Positions 1-8,404 of a DNA stretch of 22,332 bases are shown here, piece by piece. The DNA is from Candidatus Zixiibacteriota bacterium (GTDB taxonomy: Bacteria > Zixibacteria > MSB-5A5 > GN15 > FEB-12), in NCBI GenBank assembly GCA_003641415.1, contig QNAG01000009.1, forward strand, positions 1-22,332, in the 5' to 3' direction. The notes beneath the pieces were generated by a model. The model searched no databases and was not told the DNA's origin. It was given only the letters and a program-made list of their open reading frames with translations. How positions within the stretch are numbered: position 1 is the stretch's first letter; each line of letters starts with the position of its first letter. Made by a program: the position numbers and the translations under genes.

Positions 1-977
1 ATTGCCGAACCTGATGGCATATTCTCTGCAGTCGGCATAAGCGCAACTATGTTAAGCGACAGATCAAGACGAGCAGCGGTTACAATGGCCGATAAAACTG
101 TAGCAGCGCCTGCCATATCTCCCCTCATCTCGTGCATTAACAGGGCTGGTTTAAGCGAGATTCCTCCAGCATCAAAAGTGACACCTTTACCTAAAAGCAC
201 AACCGGTTTCTGCCCCGGATTACCTCCAGAGTACTCAAGAACAATAAATCTCGGTGGTTCTTTTGATCCCTGGGCTACTGCCAACAACGCCCCCATCTTC
301 TCCCGGGTGATAGCTTTGCTATCCAGAATAGAGCACTTTATATCATATTTTTTAGCCAACTTCTTGGCCAAAGCTGCCAGCATCTTCGGAGTTAGGTGGT
401 TTGCTGGTGTGTTAGCCAGACCTCGCACCATATTCTGCCCTTCGGCGATAACACTTCCGCGTGCGGTGGCTTTTTCCAACCGCTTAAGAAGACGTTTATT
501 ATCAATCACAAAAGTTATGGCCTCGAGTCTGTTATCGTCCTCAGCGTCTTTACCTGTCTTAAACTCTCGCTGCTTGAATCCACCCAGAATATATCCTTCA
601 ATTACTGCTTGATAGAACTCTGCATCTTCTGTCTTCCCGAAATAAAAAGCAGCTGATACCGAATTCTTCAGACCAGAATCCTTTGATAAATATCCTCCAG
701 CGCTTCGGTAGGTGTCAGCATCGACCTCTTTTCTGGAGCCCAAACCCACCAGGATAGCGCGCCGAGTTTGATAACCTGCAGGATGCATGATTGTACTTAT
801 TTGACCCTCTTTGCCGGAGAATTCGCCCGACTCAAGCATAGTCTCAACAGCGCCGCCAGAGGCAGCGTTCAATTCATTAAGGGTTTTGTCGCTTATCTTT
901 TCAAATTCAGTCGTAAATATCACAAGACTATCGACATCGCAATTGGCCGGGTGTTCAGCCATATACTCAAGATTCAT
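1..977 (-). CDS. pepA: Leucyl aminopeptidase (M17 family), N-terminal 325 codons
   Basis: This is a cytosolic dinuclear-metal aminopeptidase that removes N-terminal residues from peptides. The reading frame is open from an ATG at 977 to the window edge, so the C-terminus is missing. AAGGAG lies 7 nt before the ATG and fixes the start. The M17 core is clear: GKGVTFDAGG (catalytic or metal Lys264 and Asp269), SLKP (Lys276), GDMAGA (Asp287), and the frame ends inside NMPSGSA, the conserved motif just before the next metal and catalytic residues. The less conserved N-terminal domain covers roughly residues 1-160, as is usual for the family. The gene follows sbcD on the same strand after a 180-bp gap, so it may have its own promoter. 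Family assignment is firm. PepA versus a close M17 paralogue cannot be separated on the N-terminus alone. Confidence 0.93.
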   Translation of the reverse strand, partial: MNLEYMAEHPANCDVDSLVIFTTEFEKISDKTLNELNAASGGAVETMLESGEFSGKEGQISTIMHPAGYQTRRAILVGLGSRKEVDADTYRSAGGYLSKDSGLKNSVSAAFYFGKTEDAEFYQAVIEGYILGGFKQREFKTGKDAEDDNRLEAITFVIDNKRLLKRLEKATARGSVIAEGQNMVRGLANTPANHLTPKMLAALAKKLAKKYDIKCSILDSKAITREKMGALLAVAQGSKEPPRFIVLEYSGGNPGQKPVVLLGKGVTFDAGGISLKPALLMHEMRGDMAGAATVLSAIVTAARLDLSLNIVALMPTAENMPSGSA

Positions 978-1157
978 ATCTGTACTCCTTATTTATTTTT
1001 AGAAGAAGCTACAAAAAAGGAGTGTAACGGGCAACTGATTTGAAATAATTGGTAACCATGGAAAAGAGTTGCTGCTCTATCTGCTTATTGAATACAGCAT
1101 CTGAACAGGTAAAATCAAGCATTCGATCTGCAAGGAGAGATTACAGTCTTCTCTTTT

Positions 1158-2273
1158 CTATTCCTCCGAACCGAGATATTTCAGTGCATCGGTCTTTAAC
1201 CGTTCACGGTCGAACCCTTTCAAATCGACGACCTCAAGAAATTCCAGAAAAGACAGATCAAATCTTCCTATGGCAGCTCGACCAAATGGTTGTTCTCCAG
1301 TATTGTCGGCTGCTTTCTGAAAGCTAATATCCAGAGAAAACGATTCCTGTTTAAGGTTAGATATAATTTCAGTTGGTATAGTCTTGAGCGTTTCCTCTGT
1401 TACTCCTTCTACTCGAATCCGTACTATTTTGTCAGAGCTTTCAACCGCTTCAACTTGCTCCCTGATTATATTTGCTAACTGGTCACCCCGCTTGCCTGCT
1501 GCGTTAATTGCCTGAAGGTCGACCATTTCTCTGCTGTGTACTTTGTGGAAGGTCACATTAAATGGTTCCAAATCGACCTCAAGAAACCCTTTTTCAATCC
1601 CTCTCTCCTTCTGAGATGTTCGCTCGGTCGATCCGCAGTACCAGGCTCGTGAGGACACTTTACTATAATTGTGAAAGTGACCGAGGGCTACATAGTCAAA
1701 ACCTTCAAAGCTGCTTAGAGGTAACTCCTGCTCGCCAAGGTCAACCATTGAAAACTCCGGCATACCGGCCGCTACGCCATGAACCATCAGGATATTGAAT
1801 CGTGCGGAACTATCCGGGATACATTTGCTTAATTCCTGCTGCAACAGCTCCCCTGTAAGACAGTGTGGAACGGCATGAATGCATACATCGCCGATAAATA
1901 TCTTTTCCAGATGTCCACTGGATACAACGCTAAGATTTTCAATCTGCCGAAAGACATCGAGGGCTGCTCCCTGATACGGCTGTTTGGGAGCATCATGGTT
2001 ACCACTGATTATTACTGTCGGGATACTATGCTGCTCAGCAAGGCGGTGAAGTTGCTCGGCAGCAATAGCCATAATTTTGTTAAGCGGTCTAACCCTGTCA
2101 AACAAATCGCCGGCATGGAGACATATATCCGGTTTGATATCAATAATACGGTCTATTGCCTCAATAAAAGCATTAACAATATCTTCCTGGCGCATTGTAA
2201 GGCCGCTCTTTCCGCGACGAGAATGTCCAGAGCCGGCATCAAGATGACTATCAGCCAAATGGCACAGTTTCAT
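1158..2273 (-). CDS. sbcD: SbcD/Mre11-type DNA repair exonuclease
   Basis: This is a calcineurin-like metallophosphoesterase of the SbcD/Mre11 group. With the SbcC ATPase such enzymes cut hairpins and blocked DNA ends. All five phosphoesterase motifs are present in order: ADSHLD (Asp8, His10), GDLFD (Asp56), GNHD (Asn92-Asp94), MVHG (His165) and GHFH (His199, His201). A roughly 150-residue C-terminal region resembles the capping/DNA-binding part of Mre11. At 371 residues it is slightly shorter than typical SbcD (about 400). No Shine-Dalgarno precedes the ATG at 2273, while a -10-like TATATT ends 6 bp before it, so the mRNA could be leaderless. The usual partner gene sbcC is on neither side: pepA lies downstream and a response regulator upstream. 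An alternative is a generic DNA-repair phosphoesterase acting without SbcC. Confidence 0.88.
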   Translation of the reverse strand: MKLCHLADSHLDAGSGHSRRGKSGLTMRQEDIVNAFIEAIDRIIDIKPDICLHAGDLFDRVRPLNKIMAIAAEQLHRLAEQHSIPTVIISGNHDAPKQPYQGAALDVFRQIENLSVVSSGHLEKIFIGDVCIHAVPHCLTGELLQQELSKCIPDSSARFNILMVHGVAAGMPEFSMVDLGEQELPLSSFEGFDYVALGHFHNYSKVSSRAWYCGSTERTSQKERGIEKGFLEVDLEPFNVTFHKVHSREMVDLQAINAAGKRGDQLANIIREQVEAVESSDKIVRIRVEGVTEETLKTIPTEIISNLKQESFSLDISFQKAADNTGEQPFGRAAIGRFDLSFLEFLEVVDLKGFDRERLKTDALKYLGSEE

Positions 2274-2279
2274 AATAAG

Positions 2280-2309
2280 AATATACGCAGTAATCAGTCG
2301 CTACGTAAA
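2280..2309 (-). promoter_or_regulatory. Candidate sigma-70-type promoter of sbcD
   Basis: On the minus strand TTTACG (2309-2304) and TATATT (2285-2280) are separated by 18 bp, matching consensus at 4/6 and 5/6 positions. The -10 ends 6 bp before the sbcD ATG, so transcription would begin at or next to the start codon. This agrees with the lack of a ribosome-binding site. Motif-only prediction. Confidence 0.35.
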
Positions 2310-2352
2310 TCACTAAAAAAACTAAAAAAGATGAACTGATAAATATTTACTT

Positions 2353-3786
2353 TTAATAGATTTCATACCGCGAAATGCGGTCGCGGAGCGTGTTACGGGA
2401 AATACCTAAAGCTTCGGAAGTCTTAACTTGATTTCCGTTGAACTGTTGCATACATGAAGAGATAACAGCACGCTCAAATGATGATTCGAGGAAATGAAAT
2501 ATCTGTCCGGGTGAGCTGACAATTAACCTGGACATGATAGGTTCGACAATCTTACGGAAAGACTCGGTGTAGTCCTCCTGCAGCTCATCGAGGTTAATCT
2601 CCCCCTTGGTGCCATCCTCGCTCAGAATGGGGAAATCCTCTGGCTGTAACACATCACTCTTTGACATTACCAATGCCGTATGGACATTGTTCTCAAGCTC
2701 GCGCACATTGCCCGGCCACTGGTACTGGATGAGCATCTGCATAGCTTTCTTCGAAACAGTTTTCTCCCTCTGATCCATCTGAGCAGCATACTTCTTTATG
2801 AAATGTTCAGTCAGAATAGAGATATCACTCTTGCGCTCTCTCAAAGGAGGAATGAAAATTGAAAATACCTTAAGACGGTAGAAAAGATCAACCCGGAAAG
2901 AACCTTCCTTCATAGATTGCACTAACGACTTATTGGTAGCAGCTACGATGCGGACATCTACTTCAATGCTGTCGTTTCCGCCGACGCGTTCCAACTTTTT
3001 CTCCTGAAGAACTCGCAGAAGTTTCGATTGAGTAAGCATCGACATGTCACCAATCTCATCAAGGAAGAGTGTCCCCTTATCGGCTTGTTCAAATTTCCCT
3101 ATTCGTTTGAAATACGCTCCTGTGAATGCTCCCTTCTCGTGGCCAAAAAGCTCTGATTCGAGAAGCGTCTCATGGAGTGCAGCACAGTTCACTGACAGGA
3201 ATTCTTTCGAGCGACGTTTGGAGTTGCGATGAATAGCATGAGCTACTAACTCCTTGCCGGTTCCAGACTCACCAAAAATTAGAACCGCAGCGTCAGCCTT
3301 AGCTACCTGGCCTATTAATTTGGCAATCTCAACAATTTCGGGTGAACGGCCAATAATTTCATCAGCACCCTCAACCTGTAATTTTTCTTCGGAATGAGAA
3401 CGCTCTATGGCCTTACCACCGTAGTGATACCCGCAAGCTTTGCTGACAGTGCTAATGAGCTTGTCTATTTCAAACGGTTTGGTGAGATACTCAAAGGCAC
3501 CTTCCCGCATCGCTTCAATGGCGTTTTCTGTCGAGACAAAACCAGAAATCACAATAACCGGTAGTTCATCCCTGATATTTTTTATCTGTTTGAGAACTTC
3601 CAGCCCGGAGAGACTTGGTAGGTTAACATCGAGCATGACCAAGTCCAGGTCATTGTTCTCCTCGATCATCTGACCTACCTTATCACCATCCTCCAGAAAC
3701 CGAAAGGAGAACCTGTCACTGTCAAACAGATTCGCCAGCGATTGCGAAAGATCTTTGTCGTCGTCAACCAATAAGATGTTTTTCAT
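2353..3786 (-). CDS. NtrC-family sigma-54-dependent response regulator
   Basis: This is a two-component response regulator that activates sigma-54 RNA polymerase. The order is receiver domain (residues 1-118, phospho-acceptor Asp53 in VMLD, conserved Lys in YLTKPF), AAA+ sigma-54 interaction domain with Walker A GESGTGKE (172-179), the sigma-54 contact loop GAFTGA (219-224) and Walker B LFLDEIGD (240-247), then a Fis-type helix-turn-helix at about 452-472. A linker of about 60 residues between the AAA+ and Fis domains is longer than in NtrC. I start at the ATG at 3786 (477 residues) because AGAAGGGG lies 11 nt upstream. A TTG at 3795 in the same frame sits only 2 nt from that site. No histidine kinase lies beside it, so its signal and targets cannot be told from the window. 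Confidence 0.93.
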   Translation of the reverse strand: MKNILLVDDDKDLSQSLANLFDSDRFSFRFLEDGDKVGQMIEENNDLDLVMLDVNLPSLSGLEVLKQIKNIRDELPVIVISGFVSTENAIEAMREGAFEYLTKPFEIDKLISTVSKACGYHYGGKAIERSHSEEKLQVEGADEIIGRSPEIVEIAKLIGQVAKADAAVLIFGESGTGKELVAHAIHRNSKRRSKEFLSVNCAALHETLLESELFGHEKGAFTGAYFKRIGKFEQADKGTLFLDEIGDMSMLTQSKLLRVLQEKKLERVGGNDSIEVDVRIVAATNKSLVQSMKEGSFRVDLFYRLKVFSIFIPPLRERKSDISILTEHFIKKYAAQMDQREKTVSKKAMQMLIQYQWPGNVRELENNVHTALVMSKSDVLQPEDFPILSEDGTKGEINLDELQEDYTESFRKIVEPIMSRLIVSSPGQIFHFLESSFERAVISSCMQQFNGNQVKTSEALGISRNTLRDRISRYEIY

Positions 3787-3876
3787 CTTTGACAATACCC
3801 CTTCTGGTATATGGATACTATCGGTAAGAATCGAATTTCTTATAGGTTATATAGGAGAAAAACAGAATCTCCCCGT

Positions 3877-3905
3877 AAAAAAATCACTGCTGTCAGCAGT
3901 TTTTT
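3877..3905. terminator. Bidirectional intrinsic terminator
   Basis: ACTGCT (3886-3891) and AGCAGT (3895-3900) form a 6-bp stem with a GTC loop. Seven A precede it and six T follow on the plus strand, so it reads as hairpin plus U-run in both directions. On the minus strand it is well placed to end transcripts from the GH57 gene before the response regulator. The stretch 3787-3973 otherwise holds only a weaker GGAGA/TCTCC hairpin (3854-3872). Confidence 0.6.
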
Positions 3906-3973
3906 AATCAATAGTTCTCTTTAATTTTAATACGGTGGTTCAACTGATAGAAAGTCGTTAACTCACTTGGGGA

Positions 3974-4174
3974 ATGTTCCAGTTTGAAGCAATGAAAACA
4001 GAAATTAAAAAATTGCATTTGAACATTTTTCTAACAACTACTCAATTGAAAGAAATGAGATTCCTGGTAAAAACCGAAAGTAATACTGCACATGAGGATA
4101 TCTATATTGCAAGGGCTTGGAGCTTCTTGGTTGAGAGGCTACAAGAAGAGACTCCACTTTCAGTCAGGGATTGA
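3974..4174 (+). CDS. Small hypothetical protein, 66 residues
   Basis: Unrecognised. The translation is protein-like: mostly helical and charged, with no long low-complexity tract, and it contains LKEMRFLVKTE and RAWSFLVERLQEE. Codon choice resembles the neighbours. It may start at the ATG at 3974, where GGGGA directly abuts the ATG (too close for normal initiation), or at the ATG at 3992, which has no clear Shine-Dalgarno. It converges on the GH57 gene and overlaps that gene's stop end by 11 bp. It lies 70 bp after the bidirectional terminator, so it needs its own promoter, and I do not see a good one. It may be a real small gene or a chance frame. Confidence 0.4.
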   Translation: MFQFEAMKTEIKKLHLNIFLTTTQLKEMRFLVKTESNTAHEDIYIARAWSFLVERLQEETPLSVRD

Positions 4175-6335
4175 CAACAGGTATACTCACTGTCCGTTCT
4201 GGCAGTGTGTTGATCGCTCCGGTATGTATATGAATATGAATCTTTACCGGATTTTCCGATAGCTCAAGATGGAACAGATTAATAAAGGTTGTACCTTGGT
4301 ATACTTTTTCGAAGCCTCCCTCGGAGAGAGACACCGTAAAGATAGGGAGATGCCAAATATCTGATAGACGATCCGCCATAACTGCAATACCGACATCACG
4401 ATATTGATCAAGAAGGCTATACCCCCCTACTTGATTGTATGCTCCCTCGGAATCGAGATAACAATTCTCATGACGTTGTCCATCAATCAGGATAAATCTA
4501 TCCTCGGCATGTCCGGCCTGAAAATTAAAATTGTTTTCTACACCGAAGTTGACTGAAACGCGATGTCCTTCAGGACAGGACAGGCTATATCTAATCCGCA
4601 CATACTCTGTCCCTTGTTCAAAGGTGCAACGTTTCTCTAATCGCACAGGGATAACGCCATCTGGACGCCACAGATGACCGTTGCGGGTCATAGTCAACGT
4701 TTGGTTATTATCATCGATGTTATAGTCAAACGGCTCAACAATAAAATCGCCTTCCTCGCCAAATCGACCGGATCGATACCGCTCGAAGTCTACATCGTCT
4801 GTAAAGAAATGATCTATCAAACAGCGTTTGAGGTACCAATCCTCCCGCAGCAGTTCTTTGAGGCCTTCTTCCTTGGCTAATATGAGATCATGAATGGATG
4901 CCGTTTTGCTCTCAGGCGCATGAGTAACCGCTTTGTCGAGTTTGAAATGGTATCCCTCCTTGCGTCGTGTAAGAGTGTCGGTAGGATCGAAGTAGTGCTT
5001 GTTAAGAGCTAAATGAATAAGATTTCCCCCTCGGTTTGGCTTGAACACAGCTGAGAGCGCTTCCGATGACACCACTACTTCATCATAACCATCAATATCA
5101 TAGTCAATCGACGAAATGGCCAATTTCTTGTCGTCTTCAAGTTGAGCTATTTTACTATCAGCTTCAATGAGATTAGCATAGATAGCCTGGCGAATATGCG
5201 GCAGGTATAGTCCTCCGAACACACCATGCCAGTAGGGACAATTGCATTGCCCGGCATATAATCTGTTCCGGGCAACATCAATTTCACTGGATTTTTCGGG
5301 GTTATTTTTTTTAAATTCAGCCAACCGATTGGAGACAGCTAACATCTTCTTGTGCATCAGGTTGACTTCATCATATTTGGCCAGAAAACCGCGCCAGTGA
5401 CCACCACGAACATAGCGACCATAACGATCCCATGCTTCCTGCTCCTTTAACCACTTCTCAAACTTCTCATACTCCAGGAAAGCTATCGGAGGTAATGCCC
5501 AGTGAAGCATCTCGGCATAGGAGGCTGAGGGCAAATATGCTCTACCCACAGGTTTTTGCTTGGCAATTTCTCCCAGAGGCACAATCTCCAGCCAATCGCT
5601 GTTTTTCTCTACCTTTTCCATGAATTCCTTCAACCAGCCATCGTCATAACAATGTTCGTGAGTGTTTGGCCAAACTCCGAACTTCTCGCCATCGTCAGCG
5701 TAAACAGCCATACCGTTGGGGTTACGCTCCGCCTGAGCCTTAAGTTCATTGATCACTTCTTCAACTGTTCCAAATGGAATGAGGTAGCGAAGTCGCTTCT
5801 GGATTGGAAGAAGAGTAAGTTGGTAACCCTCATTCTCGGTGATAAAGGGACCTGTCAACTGGTTAAGCTCAAAACCAGCGTACAGGAAATGGGTGTCATC
5901 GATTGGCAGGTATTTCACTCCCGATTGCGCCAGTAGTTTTGGCAGATGTGGCTCCCATATCCGTTCTGTCAACCAGAGACCTTCTGGCTGTTGCTCAAAA
6001 TGTTTTTTCAGATAGTTGTTGAGCATCGCTATCTGCCCACGGCTGTCACGTTCTGGAATAGCAATCAGGATCGGCTCATAAAAGCCACCGGTCATTAATT
6101 CGACCTGACCCCGGTCTATCAGTTCTCCAACAAGCTGAAAATACTCAGGGTGAGCTTCCTGTTGCCAGTGCCAGAGAATACCTGACTGGTGAATAGAGAT
6201 TCTCATATGTTCAGCCTGCTTGAGAAGCTCAAGAAACGGCTGATAAGCGTTAGTATGTGCTTCTTCAAAAACGGCTTGGAAGTTTCCCACCGGCTGGTGG
6301 TTGTGAATGCCAAAAGCCAGCTTGAATTTGCTCAT
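4164..6335 (-). CDS. GH57 4-alpha-glucanotransferase / alpha-amylase
   Basis: This is a retaining glycoside hydrolase family 57 enzyme acting on alpha-1,4-glucans such as starch, glycogen or maltodextrin. The start FGIHNHQPVGNF is the family's first motif. The catalytic nucleophile is Glu124 in WLTERIWEPH, and the acid/base is an Asp in YADDGEKFG (Asp214/215). These positions agree within a residue with the known Glu123/Asp214 pair of the Thermococcus litoralis 4-alpha-glucanotransferase. The N-terminal (beta/alpha)7 barrel is followed by the helical DUF1925-like part and a C-terminal beta-rich DUF1926-like domain (about 410-720). The length of 723 residues suits the glucanotransferase/amylase subgroup. 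There is no signal peptide, so it should be cytoplasmic and act on storage glucan. The ATG lies 2 bp after the mlaD stop, so translation is probably coupled. Transferase versus hydrolase cannot be decided from sequence. Confidence 0.92.
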   Translation of the reverse strand: MSKFKLAFGIHNHQPVGNFQAVFEEAHTNAYQPFLELLKQAEHMRISIHQSGILWHWQQEAHPEYFQLVGELIDRGQVELMTGGFYEPILIAIPERDSRGQIAMLNNYLKKHFEQQPEGLWLTERIWEPHLPKLLAQSGVKYLPIDDTHFLYAGFELNQLTGPFITENEGYQLTLLPIQKRLRYLIPFGTVEEVINELKAQAERNPNGMAVYADDGEKFGVWPNTHEHCYDDGWLKEFMEKVEKNSDWLEIVPLGEIAKQKPVGRAYLPSASYAEMLHWALPPIAFLEYEKFEKWLKEQEAWDRYGRYVRGGHWRGFLAKYDEVNLMHKKMLAVSNRLAEFKKNNPEKSSEIDVARNRLYAGQCNCPYWHGVFGGLYLPHIRQAIYANLIEADSKIAQLEDDKKLAISSIDYDIDGYDEVVVSSEALSAVFKPNRGGNLIHLALNKHYFDPTDTLTRRKEGYHFKLDKAVTHAPESKTASIHDLILAKEEGLKELLREDWYLKRCLIDHFFTDDVDFERYRSGRFGEEGDFIVEPFDYNIDDNNQTLTMTRNGHLWRPDGVIPVRLEKRCTFEQGTEYVRIRYSLSCPEGHRVSVNFGVENNFNFQAGHAEDRFILIDGQRHENCYLDSEGAYNQVGGYSLLDQYRDVGIAVMADRLSDIWHLPIFTVSLSEGGFEKVYQGTTFINLFHLELSENPVKIHIHIHTGAINTLPERTVSIPVVNP

Positions 6336-6337
6336 TA

Positions 6338-7240
6338 CTAAAAAATCTCCAGTGTCAAGTTAATGTACTTTCGGGGATTTTCACGGATGTCATTAATAAG
6401 ATCATCAAGGTTGTCGGCCGTTCCTCGCAAATCGTCATAAAGACGGCGGTCCTCAATCATCAATTGCAGAGTACCATCAGATGAGTTTATCCGGTCAGCA
6501 AACTGTCGAGCCGAAAGAGCCAGACTGTCAAGCTGGTCAACTACCTTTTCCAGTCTCATCGAGAAACGATCAAAGCGCTGCATAGACGAATCTACCCTGC
6601 TGCTGTTGTCTGACAGCAGGCGATTGAGATTTTTCGAGGCATTGTAAAAATTATCGACTGTTTTATCCACTTGTTCTTCATGACGGGAAAGATAACCAAG
6701 CATTGAGGTTGAGATTTTCTCCAAGCTGGCCACAGTACGATTCAGACTTGCCAGAGTAGAATCCGAACCCACATGTTGCCGAAAAGCGAACACGAGATTT
6801 CGCAATTCCGTAACCATTTCCCCCATCAAACCCATTACTTCCGGCAGACCTGTGTCGTAGTGTCCTTCAACTACTTCGCCGGGATCAAACAAAATGCTGT
6901 CATGACCCGGTTGGATAGCGATAAAGCGTTCTCCCATCAATCCCATATTCTTAATAACGAATCTGGCATCACGTTTTAGGATCACATCATGATACAAAAG
7001 AAGTTTTACTTCCACGCCTTCCTTGGTAAGCTTTAGATCTCGTACTTTTCCCCGCCGTACACCGGACACAGTAACTCTATCTCCAGCTGCCAGGGTACCT
7101 ACATCATCAAACCGCACCCTAATAATCTGGGCGTTCCTCTCCAGCTTGTATCCCTGCAGCCAGTACAGAGACCCACTAAGGATTATCAAACCCAATAGTA
7201 TGATAAGTCCGACCCGAAACTCTATTCTTTGAGAAGCCAT
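6338..7240 (-). CDS. MlaD-family (MCE) phospholipid-transport substrate-binding protein
   Basis: This is an inner-membrane-anchored MCE protein of the type that carries lipids between membranes with an MlaE permease and MlaF ATPase. One N-terminal membrane helix (residues 9-27) is followed by an MCE domain (about 36-115, containing FDDVGTLAAGDRVTVSGVRRG and GLMGERFIAI-like segments). A C-terminal helical region of about 170 residues with heptad-like repeats may form a coiled coil. The 300-residue length is normal for MlaD-like proteins. No mlaE or mlaF adjoins it: rsgA is upstream across 62 bp and GH57 follows after 2 bp. No Shine-Dalgarno is evident before the ATG. Confidence 0.88.
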   Translation of the reverse strand: MASQRIEFRVGLIILLGLIILSGSLYWLQGYKLERNAQIIRVRFDDVGTLAAGDRVTVSGVRRGKVRDLKLTKEGVEVKLLLYHDVILKRDARFVIKNMGLMGERFIAIQPGHDSILFDPGEVVEGHYDTGLPEVMGLMGEMVTELRNLVFAFRQHVGSDSTLASLNRTVASLEKISTSMLGYLSRHEEQVDKTVDNFYNASKNLNRLLSDNSSRVDSSMQRFDRFSMRLEKVVDQLDSLALSARQFADRINSSDGTLQLMIEDRRLYDDLRGTADNLDDLINDIRENPRKYINLTLEIF

Positions 7241-7302
7241 ATTATTTCTATTAATATCGGTATGTTATTGTATTCAATTGACTAACCAATGTGAAAAAGA
7301 AA

Positions 7303-8208
7303 CTAAAGCGTATTCGCTATGGCCACATAATTGTCATAGCGAAAGAGCGCAATCTTTCCTTCCTTAACCGCTGCTTTAACCGCACAGCCCGGCTCGTGAA
7401 TATGACTACAGGGATTAAAACGGCATTTGTCAAAGTACGGCTCGAAATCCCGGTAATAAAAGGGGAGGTTTTCCCTGTCGATTTCCCAAAGTCCCATCAC
7501 CTTAAGACCCGGTGAATCAACTACGAAACCCCCATCCGGAAGTTCAAACATCTCTATATTAGTAGTAGTGTGCTTACCCTTGTTACTATGTGATGAAATA
7601 CTACGTGTCTTCAAATCTAAACCGGGGATCAAATTGTTAAGAATGGTTGATTTTCCTACTCCGGAATGACCCGCAAACAGTGTGCGATGACCAGTAAGTT
7701 TCCCTCGAAGAACATCCAATCCGTCACCGGTCAGGGCTGATACTGAAACAACACTGTACCCCAACGAGCTATAGGCAGAAATAATCTGTTCCACATCAGA
7801 GGGATGTTTTAAATCCATCTTATTAACCACTATCAACGGTTCAAGATTACCCATATCCGCTGCAATCAGGAAACGATCAATAAGACCTGTCTTAAGCGGT
7901 GGCGATTTAATGGAAACAACTGCCGCCAATTGGTCCAAGTTGGCAGCCAGTACCTGCATCTTGGACTCCTGACCGACCATAGGCCGAAGAAACGCTGTGC
8001 GTCGCTCCATAACCTCATCGATGGCTCCCCCTTTCCCTTCAGAACGAGTGAAAAGCACGTCGTCACCGACAGCTACTGGTGTTACATCCTTTGTGATGTG
8101 CTTAACTTTTTGCCGGACCTCGCACTTAATGTGCGAACCATCATCAGCGCGAACTTCAAAAAGTCTCCCACGCGTAGCTACAACTACTCCCTTCTCAGAT
8201 TTCGTCAT
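7303..8208 (-). CDS. rsgA: Ribosome small subunit-dependent GTPase A
   Basis: RsgA (YjeQ) is a GTPase that acts in late maturation of the 30S subunit. It shows the diagnostic circular permutation of G motifs: G4 NKMD (129-132) and G5 SAL (157-159) come before the P-loop GHSGVGKST (180-188), the HTTT switch I region (213-216) and G3 DSPG (231-234). An N-terminal OB-fold spans about 1-70. The C-terminal zinc site is Cys262, Cys267, His269 and Cys275. The length of 301 residues is typical. It is divergent from the exporter operon, with 91 bp between its ATG and the exporter's -35 box. It may be the first gene of an rsgA-mlaD-GH57 transcript. Confidence 0.95.
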   Translation of the reverse strand: MTKSEKGVVVATRGRLFEVRADDGSHIKCEVRQKVKHITKDVTPVAVGDDVLFTRSEGKGGAIDEVMERRTAFLRPMVGQESKMQVLAANLDQLAAVVSIKSPPLKTGLIDRFLIAADMGNLEPLIVVNKMDLKHPSDVEQIISAYSSLGYSVVSVSALTGDGLDVLRGKLTGHRTLFAGHSGVGKSTILNNLIPGLDLKTRSISSHSNKGKHTTTNIEMFELPDGGFVVDSPGLKVMGLWEIDRENLPFYYRDFEPYFDKCRFNPCSHIHEPGCAVKAAVKEGKIALFRYDNYVAIANTL

Positions 8209-8299
8209 CGTATTATCAAGGTAGCCCCTTCAAATGCCACTATCAAGATTTATAAATTAAGTTTGTTATTACCCATTGCGGTATTTTTGTAAAAATAGT

Positions 8300-8327
8300 T
8301 TGACATATGCCGATTAGTTAATATATT
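8300..8327 (+). promoter_or_regulatory. Near-consensus sigma-70 promoter of the ABC exporter leader
   Basis: A perfect TTGACA (8300-8305) and TATATT (8322-8327, 5/6 match) are separated by 16 bp. Transcription should begin near 8334, leaving a leader of about 280 nt before the first exporter gene. This is the best promoter match I see in the window. Confidence 0.7.
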
Positions 8328-8333
8328 CTAATC
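8312..8333 (+). promoter_or_regulatory. Inverted repeat spanning the -10 box (candidate operator)
   Basis: GATTAG (8312-8317) and CTAATC (8328-8333) are perfect 6-bp inverted arms 10 bp apart, centred on the -10 element. A dimeric regulator bound here would block the promoter. No regulator gene is adjacent, and in AT-rich DNA the repeat could be chance. Confidence 0.35.
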
Positions 8334-8404
8334 AAACTTTATGGGAAAGAATACGTCTAACTGTTAGTTATGAGAAACTTGCGCTGCTAAGGAGATTGAT
8401 TTTA

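Noticed and set aside
49..612. 187-codon plus-strand open frame
   Set aside because: Antisense to pepA, whose M17 motifs and ribosome-binding site are unambiguous.
1863..2339. 158-codon plus-strand open frame
   Set aside because: Antisense to the phosphoesterase motifs of sbcD; no family features.
3787..3973. Sigma-54 promoter (GG-N10-GC) upstream of the NtrC-type regulator
   Set aside because: No convincing -24/-12 pair seen on reading both strands.
7249..7277. Promoter before mlaD (TTGAAT with 17-bp spacing)
   Set aside because: The -10 position (TTAATA) matches consensus poorly; not enough to call.
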